Assembly (NCBI GenBank): GCA_934101495.1
Contig: CAKORG010000022.1
Coordinates: 1 to 16,027, forward strand
DNA: 16,027 bases
DNA from: an uncultured Bacilli bacterium
GTDB lineage: Bacteria; Bacillota_I; Bacilli_A; RF39; UBA660
Direction of reading: 5' to 3'
Both the position numbers and the translations under genes were made by a program. Shown here piece by piece: positions 12,520-16,027 of this stretch (its first letter is position 1; every line of letters begins with the position of its first letter). The notes under the pieces were generated by a model. The model did no database searches. It was not told the origin of the DNA and was given only the letters and a program-made list of their open reading frames with translations.

Positions 12520-13177
12520 TTTCACCCATGTGGTAGATAAGAATGCTTGCGGCGACGGATGCATTTAAGCTCTCTACATTTTTGTTCATTGGGATGCTTA
12601 CTAATACATCACTATTTTCTTTAACAAGTCTACTTACTCCAGAGCCTTCATTACCTATTACTAATGCTCTTTTTGTGCTATAATCTATTTTTCTAAAGTC
12701 TTCACCTTCCATTGATGCAGCATAAACAAAAAAACCATCTTTTTGTAAAGATTTTATTGTGGCTACTAAGTTATTAACCATGATTATCTTCACATAATTA
12801 ATTGTACCTACACTTGTTTTAACAACAACATCTGTTACTCCGACACTTCTATCTTTTGGGATGATTATTGATTTTATTCCTACTGCTGCACAAGTTCTGA
12901 TGATTGCGCCAAAGTTGTGTGGGTCTTCTAAGTGATCAAGTATTAATACAAGATTACCTTCAATATCTTTTAAACTATAATAATCATAATCAAAAGCATC
13001 TATTACTACCCCTTGGTGATTATATTCACACATTTTGTTTAATAGGTGATTATCTACAAACTCATATTTTATTTTGTTTTCGCTGCAATACTTACAAACT
13101 TCTTTACGTGACGTGAATACTTTTTTGATTTTTTTCTTGTCTAGTTCCTTTAAAACATTTATTCCATATACACGCAT
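12512..13177 (-). CDS. rlmB: 23S rRNA (guanosine-2'-O-)-methyltransferase RlmB (TrmH/SpoU family)
   Basis: A 221-residue SPOUT methyltransferase. The three family motifs are clear: LDHLEDPHNFGAIIRTCAAV (motif 1), VIGNEGSGVS (motif 2) and IPMNKNVESLNASVAASI (motif 3, near the C-terminus). A short N-terminal substrate-binding domain (about 1-70, with YGINVLKEL) precedes the knot domain. RlmB methylates G2251 of 23S rRNA in Escherichia coli; closely related paralogs methylate other sites, so the exact base is inferred. ATG 13177 is chosen because GGAGG lies 7 bases upstream; the ORF extends ten codons further without a binding site. It is the first gene of an operon with the sigma factor. The TGA stop marks UGA as a stop codon here. 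Confidence 0.88.
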   Translation of the reverse strand: MRVYGINVLKELDKKKIKKVFTSRKEVCKYCSENKIKYEFVDNHLLNKMCEYNHQGVVIDAFDYDYYSLKDIEGNLVLILDHLEDPHNFGAIIRTCAAVGIKSIIIPKDRSVGVTDVVVKTSVGTINYVKIIMVNNLVATIKSLQKDGFFVYAASMEGEDFRKIDYSTKRALVIGNEGSGVSRLVKENSDVLVSIPMNKNVESLNASVAASILIYHMGENV

Positions 13178-13205
13178 TTTTATGCCTCCTTTTTCTGATA
13201 TGTTC

Positions 13206-13234
13206 ATTATAACATATCGTATACTTTTTGTATA
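13206..13234 (-). promoter_or_regulatory. Promoter of rlmB and the sigma factor gene
   Basis: Minus-strand TATACA (13234-13229), 17 bp, then TATAAT (13211-13206) within TGTTATAAT, an extended -10. It lies about 29 bp ahead of the rlmB start. Confidence 0.65.
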
Positions 13235-13279
13235 TATAAAATTTGTTATTTATTTAAAATAATTTTATTTCATAATAAA

Positions 13280-13297
13280 ACCCCGTAAATTCGGGGT
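13280..13297 (-). terminator. Terminator of the tRNA-Thr gene
   Basis: On the minus strand ACCCCG pairs with CGGGGT around an AATTTA loop and is followed by TTTATT. It lies 12 bases beyond the tRNA's CCA end. Confidence 0.85.
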
Positions 13298-13309
13298 ATT
13301 GTTTCTAAA

Positions 13310-13385
13310 TGGTGCTGGAAATAGGACTTGAACCTATGACCTATGCGTTACGAGGGCATTGCTCTACCAACTGAGCTATTCCAGC
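13310..13385 (-). tRNA. tRNA-Thr (anticodon CGT), CCA encoded
   Basis: A complete 76-base cloverleaf. The acceptor GCTGGAA pairs with TTCCAGC, followed by discriminator A and encoded CCA. The D arm is GCTC-AGTTGGTA-GAGC and the T arm is ATAGG-TTCAAGT-CCTAT. The anticodon loop CTCGTAA gives anticodon CGT (plus-strand 13350-13352), reading the threonine codon ACG. The anticodon stem ATGCC/CGCAT has a C-C mismatch at the pair closing the loop (31-39). It has its own promoter and terminator. Confidence 0.95.
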
Positions 13386-13395
13386 AACTAATACT

Positions 13396-13423
13396 AGTAT
13401 ACCACAAATCTTAAAAATAACAA
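13396..13423 (-). promoter_or_regulatory. Promoter of the tRNA-Thr gene
   Basis: Minus-strand TTGTTA (13423-13418), 16 bp, TATACT (13401-13396), ending 10 bases before the tRNA 5' end. Confidence 0.7.
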
Positions 13424-13469
13424 CTTTTATTTTGAATGTTTACGTGTTAAAATACTAACAGGTGGTTAT

Positions 13470-14381
13470 ATGTTTAAAAATACATTAGATAATAAAAGAT
13501 ATCATACTTTGAATTACTTTTTTAAGAAAAAGTTTGGGCAAAAAGTTTTTAAAGTGCCTTTAGATATAAATAGTATATGTCCGAATCAAGCAAGTGGTGG
13601 TTGTATATATTGTTCTAATAAGTCTGTTGCTAGTATTAGTGATAATAGTTTGGATATTTTAGAGCAATTTGAAAATGGAAGAAAAATTATGGAACAAAAA
13701 TGGCCAGATAGTTTGTATATTCCTTATTTTCAATCTGGTACAAATACTTATAATGATAAAAATTTAGTTAAAGGTTATGTTGATAAACTTCTTATGATAC
13801 CTAAAGTTGTGGGAATTGATATTGCAACTAGACCAGATTGTTTATCAGATGAATGGTTAGATTATTTGGAAGAGTTAAATAAAAAAACATTTTTAATCGT
13901 GGAACTTGGGCTTCAAAGTAGTAATGATAATACTTTAAGATTTATAAATCGTGGACATAACAGTAAAACATTTAAAGACGCTGCCCAAAAATTACATGCA
14001 AGAAATATTTTTGTGGTTGCTCACATTATAAATGGGCTTCCTTATGAAACTAAGAAAGATATGATTAATACCATTAAATTTGTTAATGATTGCAAGGTTG
14101 ATGGTATTAAAATACACATGCTTTATATTACAAAAAATACTCCGTTGGCTAGTTTATATGAAAAAAATAAATTTCATATTTTAACTAGAGAGGAGTATAT
14201 TGATATTGTTTGTTGTCAACTTAGACTTTTAAATGAAGATGTTGTGGTGATGAGAATTACTGGGGATCCTCTTTTAAATGAATTGGTGGCACCAGAATGG
14301 CTCATAAAGAAGTTTATGGTTTTAAATGGAATTGATCAAGAGATGGTTAAAAGAAATATTTATCAAGGGGACCTATTTTAG
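13470..14381 (+). CDS. Radical SAM protein of the YtqA/YhcC family (TIGR01212 type)
   Basis: A 303-residue radical SAM enzyme starting at ATG 13470 with AGGTGG four bases upstream. The N-terminal RYHTLNYFFKKKFGQKVFKV and the cluster-binding Cys37, Cys45 and Cys48 (CPNQASGGCIYCS) follow the YtqA/YhcC pattern, where the first spacing is longer than the usual CxxxCxxC. Further family features are PYFQSGTNTY (about 84-93), ELGLQSSNDNTL (about 145-156) and the HIINGLPYE segment. Relatives resemble the radical SAM part of Elp3, and their substrate is unproven; an RNA-modifying role is often suggested. In Bacillus ytqA lies next to ytqB (mnmM); here the two are about 10 kb apart. Its stop overlaps the reverse pncC stop by four bases. 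Confidence 0.85.
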   Translation: MFKNTLDNKRYHTLNYFFKKKFGQKVFKVPLDINSICPNQASGGCIYCSNKSVASISDNSLDILEQFENGRKIMEQKWPDSLYIPYFQSGTNTYNDKNLVKGYVDKLLMIPKVVGIDIATRPDCLSDEWLDYLEELNKKTFLIVELGLQSSNDNTLRFINRGHNSKTFKDAAQKLHARNIFVVAHIINGLPYETKKDMINTIKFVNDCKVDGIKIHMLYITKNTPLASLYEKNKFHILTREEYIDIVCCQLRLLNEDVVVMRITGDPLLNELVAPEWLIKKFMVLNGIDQEMVKRNIYQGDLF

Positions 14382-14860
14382 TTCTCTTTTTTTAATATTT
14401 CATATAAGTTGTCAATAATTTTATCTATTACTTCTTCTTTATTTTCTTTTCTTGATGATTTTGTTACTTTTAAAAAGTCACTATAAACAATATCCTTATC
14501 TTTATTATAGATACTAAAGTAAACTATATTATCATCACCAGATAAGTTATGTGGATCTACCCTATTTAGTTTACCTGTTATACCTATAGCATAATTTGAA
14601 CTTGTAAACTGTGATATTTTCTTAGACATTTCTATAGCTGTTGCCATGCTATAAACTGAGTATTCATCTATTGTTTCTTTAGGTACACCCATTTTGATTT
14701 TAAATTCATTTGAATATGTTACTGCACTAAATTTTAGGATTTCACTTGCACCAGGTATGTTGGTTATGGCATTTGCTAGACCTCCGCCGGTACAAGATTC
14801 CATTGTTGATATTGTCTTATTTTGTTTTGTTAATATTTCTACAATTTTCTCTAATTTCAT
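14378..14860 (-). CDS. pncC: Nicotinamide-nucleotide amidase PncC (CinA C-terminal domain)
   Basis: A 160-residue stand-alone CinA C-terminal domain. The catalytic signature TMESCTGGGLANAITNIPG (about residues 18-36) carries the nucleophile Ser in ESCTGGG. AVTYSNEFKIKMGVP and the later AIGITG also match. This enzyme deamidates nicotinamide mononucleotide to nicotinic acid mononucleotide in NAD recycling. The usual N-terminal domain of full CinA is absent, as in PncC/YgaD-type proteins. The start lies two bases after the stop of the DUF362 gene, with GAGG inside that gene's end, so it is probably translated by coupling. It converges with the radical SAM gene; their stop codons overlap. Confidence 0.85.
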   Translation of the reverse strand: MKLEKIVEILTKQNKTISTMESCTGGGLANAITNIPGASEILKFSAVTYSNEFKIKMGVPKETIDEYSVYSMATAIEMSKKISQFTSSNYAIGITGKLNRVDPHNLSGDDNIVYFSIYNKDKDIVYSDFLKVTKSSRKENKEEVIDKIIDNLYEILKKEN

Positions 14861-14862
14861 AA

Positions 14863-15750
14863 TTATCTATCTATCCTCACTAGTTCGTATTCTGTTGTTC
14901 CTAAGCCAAGTTTTTCTGCTTCATTAACGGTATGAATTGCGTGTTTATCAAGCATTCGCTTCTTTAGTGAGTTTGCTCCTTCTTCTGTTAAATTCATTAT
15001 AGTATCGTAACAACATTTATCTATAGCCACTGGGTCTAGAGATGCAAATATACCAATATCAGCAATTTCTGGGGCTTTTGGATTGTTATCACAATCACAA
15101 TCTATGGAAATATTATTGGCAATGTTTATATAAACTATATTTTCTGGTTTGAAATAGTCCACGACAGATTTATCTGCTTCAGCCATACTTTCTAGAAAAT
15201 CATCTTGTTTAGTTTCTAATTTACAGCATTCATCTGGTACTGTTGTTTTTCCTGCTGAATGTATCCATGCTTTACCATTTTTTGAAGCAACTCCTATTGA
15301 CATATTTTTTAAAGCTCCGCCGAAGCCACCCATTATATGTCCTTTAAAGTGTGATAACATTAACATTGAATCATAATTTTCAATATGACTTCCAACGTAG
15401 TTTATGCCATTTAAGCGTTTTCCACCATTTATAGGAATTTCAATTTCACCATCTTCGTCCATAATATCACACGGAGCAATATCATAAAAACCATGGTCTT
15501 TGATAACTTTCCAGTGGTCACTTGGATTCATTCTTTTTCCAGCATAAGCAGTGCAACATTCTACGATTGTACCATTTAATTTACTTACTAAATCTTTAAT
15601 TAAGTTGGGATTTAAAAAGTTATGTCCACCAGGTTCTCCGGTAGAAATTTTAACCGCTACCTTACCTTTTAGTTCATGATTTAAACTTTCATAAATTTTA
15701 ACTAAACTTTCACTTGTTACTTCTTTTGTAAAATATACTTTAGTTTTCAT
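14863..15750 (-). CDS. DUF362-domain protein
   Basis: A 295-residue protein, ATG 15750 with AAAGGA about 8 bases upstream. The DUF362 family features are VAVKISTGEPGGHNFLNP near the start, GTIVECCTAYAGKRM, then MLSHFKGHIMGGFGGALKNM (the most conserved part, about residues 132-151), and near the end IADIGIFASLDPVAIDK. Conserved Cys pairs (ECC, DECC, DCDCDN) suggest a metal or iron-sulfur site. Many relatives carry a ferredoxin domain; this one has no added CxxCxxC cluster. The biochemical role of the family is not settled. It is transcribed with pncC. A promoter is seen upstream. Confidence 0.8.
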   Translation of the reverse strand: MKTKVYFTKEVTSESLVKIYESLNHELKGKVAVKISTGEPGGHNFLNPNLIKDLVSKLNGTIVECCTAYAGKRMNPSDHWKVIKDHGFYDIAPCDIMDEDGEIEIPINGGKRLNGINYVGSHIENYDSMLMLSHFKGHIMGGFGGALKNMSIGVASKNGKAWIHSAGKTTVPDECCKLETKQDDFLESMAEADKSVVDYFKPENIVYINIANNISIDCDCDNNPKAPEIADIGIFASLDPVAIDKCCYDTIMNLTEEGANSLKKRMLDKHAIHTVNEAEKLGLGTTEYELVRIDR

Positions 15751-15773
15751 TGTATCAATCCTTTCATGTATTT

Positions 15774-15802
15774 ATGATAATACAATTTTGAATTGTTGTC
15801 TA
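15774..15802 (-). promoter_or_regulatory. Promoter of the DUF362-pncC operon
   Basis: Minus-strand TAGACA (15802-15797), 17 bp, TATCAT (15779-15774); each hexamer has one change from consensus. The spacer contains the inverted repeat CAATTTTGAATTG (15783-15795), a possible operator. Confidence 0.5.
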
Positions 15803-15857
15803 GATAACTTTACAAATAATTTATTTCCTTCATAATGGTTAAATTATAGTATGTGTT

Positions 15858-16027
15858 TTATTTGTCATTAAATAATTCTTTTACAATTAAATCTCTTGAG
15901 TGTAAATTATTATTTTTACCTAATAATAAATTTTCATAAAATTTAATTAAGTAACTATTATCTTGTTTTATATTTAAATAATTATTAAAATAATTACTTC
16001 TTACCATTGCATTTCTATAATAAACTG
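15858..16027 (-). CDS. C-terminal end of a Fic-like protein (partial, cut by window edge)
   Basis: The reverse frame is open from the right edge (first full codon 16025-16023) to TAA at 15860-15858, giving 55 residues. It reads YYRNAMVRSNYFNNYLN near the start, then FYENLLLGKNNNLHSRDL. The pattern (Y/F)xNAxxRxNY, then a helix with NLLLG(K/E)NNxLxxRD, is the usual C-terminal end of many Bacillota Fic-domain proteins. The catalytic HxFx(D/E)GNGR motif would lie upstream, outside the window. Such proteins transfer AMP or a related group to a target. The call rests on this short tail only. Confidence 0.6.
   Translation of the reverse strand, partial: VYYRNAMVRSNYFNNYLNIKQDNSYLIKFYENLLLGKNNNLHSRDLIVKELFNDK

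Noticed and set aside
12904..13262. Two plus-strand frames over rlmB and its promoter
   Set aside because: Antisense to a well supported gene and without initiation signals.
14694..14927. Plus-strand frame over pncC
   Set aside because: Shadow of pncC and the DUF362 gene end.
1..16027. CRISPR arrays, rRNA genes, insertion sequences, known riboswitches
   Set aside because: No regularly spaced repeats, rRNA-like segments, transposase motifs or recognised riboswitch cores were seen; the only long direct repeat is the 51-bp pair.

Overview
The window is AT-rich with standard-code bacterial genes. Tryptophan is encoded by TGG, and TGA ends the mnmM and rlmB genes at natural family C-termini. The gene set (YtqA- and YtqB-type proteins, rlmB-sigma-secE-nusG order, TetR-controlled MMPL exporter, collagen-like surface protein, PncC, a Fic-like protein) points to a low-GC Bacillota, probably a gut-type member of the Bacilli. 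The species cannot be named from this sequence. All functional names come from reading motifs by eye; no database search was run.

Region 1-2412 is accessory. The 3' end of a membrane protein gene (probably an ABC permease) finishes inside a hairpin terminator. A 51-bp stretch holding that gene tail and the terminator is repeated 1251 bp further on (50 of 51 bases identical, 46 in a row). Between the copies lies a self-contained unit with its own strong promoter and two overlapping genes, one unknown and one that may have an ADP-ribosyltransferase-like fold. Beyond the second copy is a reverse-strand pseudogene with two single-base frameshifts, then a short non-coding stretch with a palindrome and a long imperfect stem.

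Region 2413-3683 carries two tiny single-pass membrane proteins of unknown function and a tRNA methyltransferase of the MnmM (YtqB) family, ended by a strong bidirectional terminator.

Region 3681-8077 is an export module. A very long reverse ORF joins a 12-helix RND/MMPL exporter to a secreted heptad-repeat protein that still has its own ribosome binding site and signal peptide. The junction sits at an A6 run where one extra A would restore the exporter's stop codon. A divergent TetR-family regulator shares the intergenic region, which contains two inverted repeats.

Region 8074-11073 has an HD-domain protein with an odd in-frame 38-codon continuation after its TGA stop. A collagen-like surface protein follows, then a family 2 glycosyltransferase with TPR-like repeats; the pair looks like a glycosylated surface fibre and its modifying enzyme.

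Region 11078-13423 is a core information-processing cluster on the reverse strand: tRNA-Thr(CGT), rlmB, a SigH-like sigma factor, secE and nusG, with recognisable promoters and terminators. Region 13470-16027 holds a YtqA/YhcC-type radical SAM protein, PncC (nicotinamide-nucleotide amidase), a DUF362 protein, and the C-terminus of a Fic-like protein cut by the window edge.
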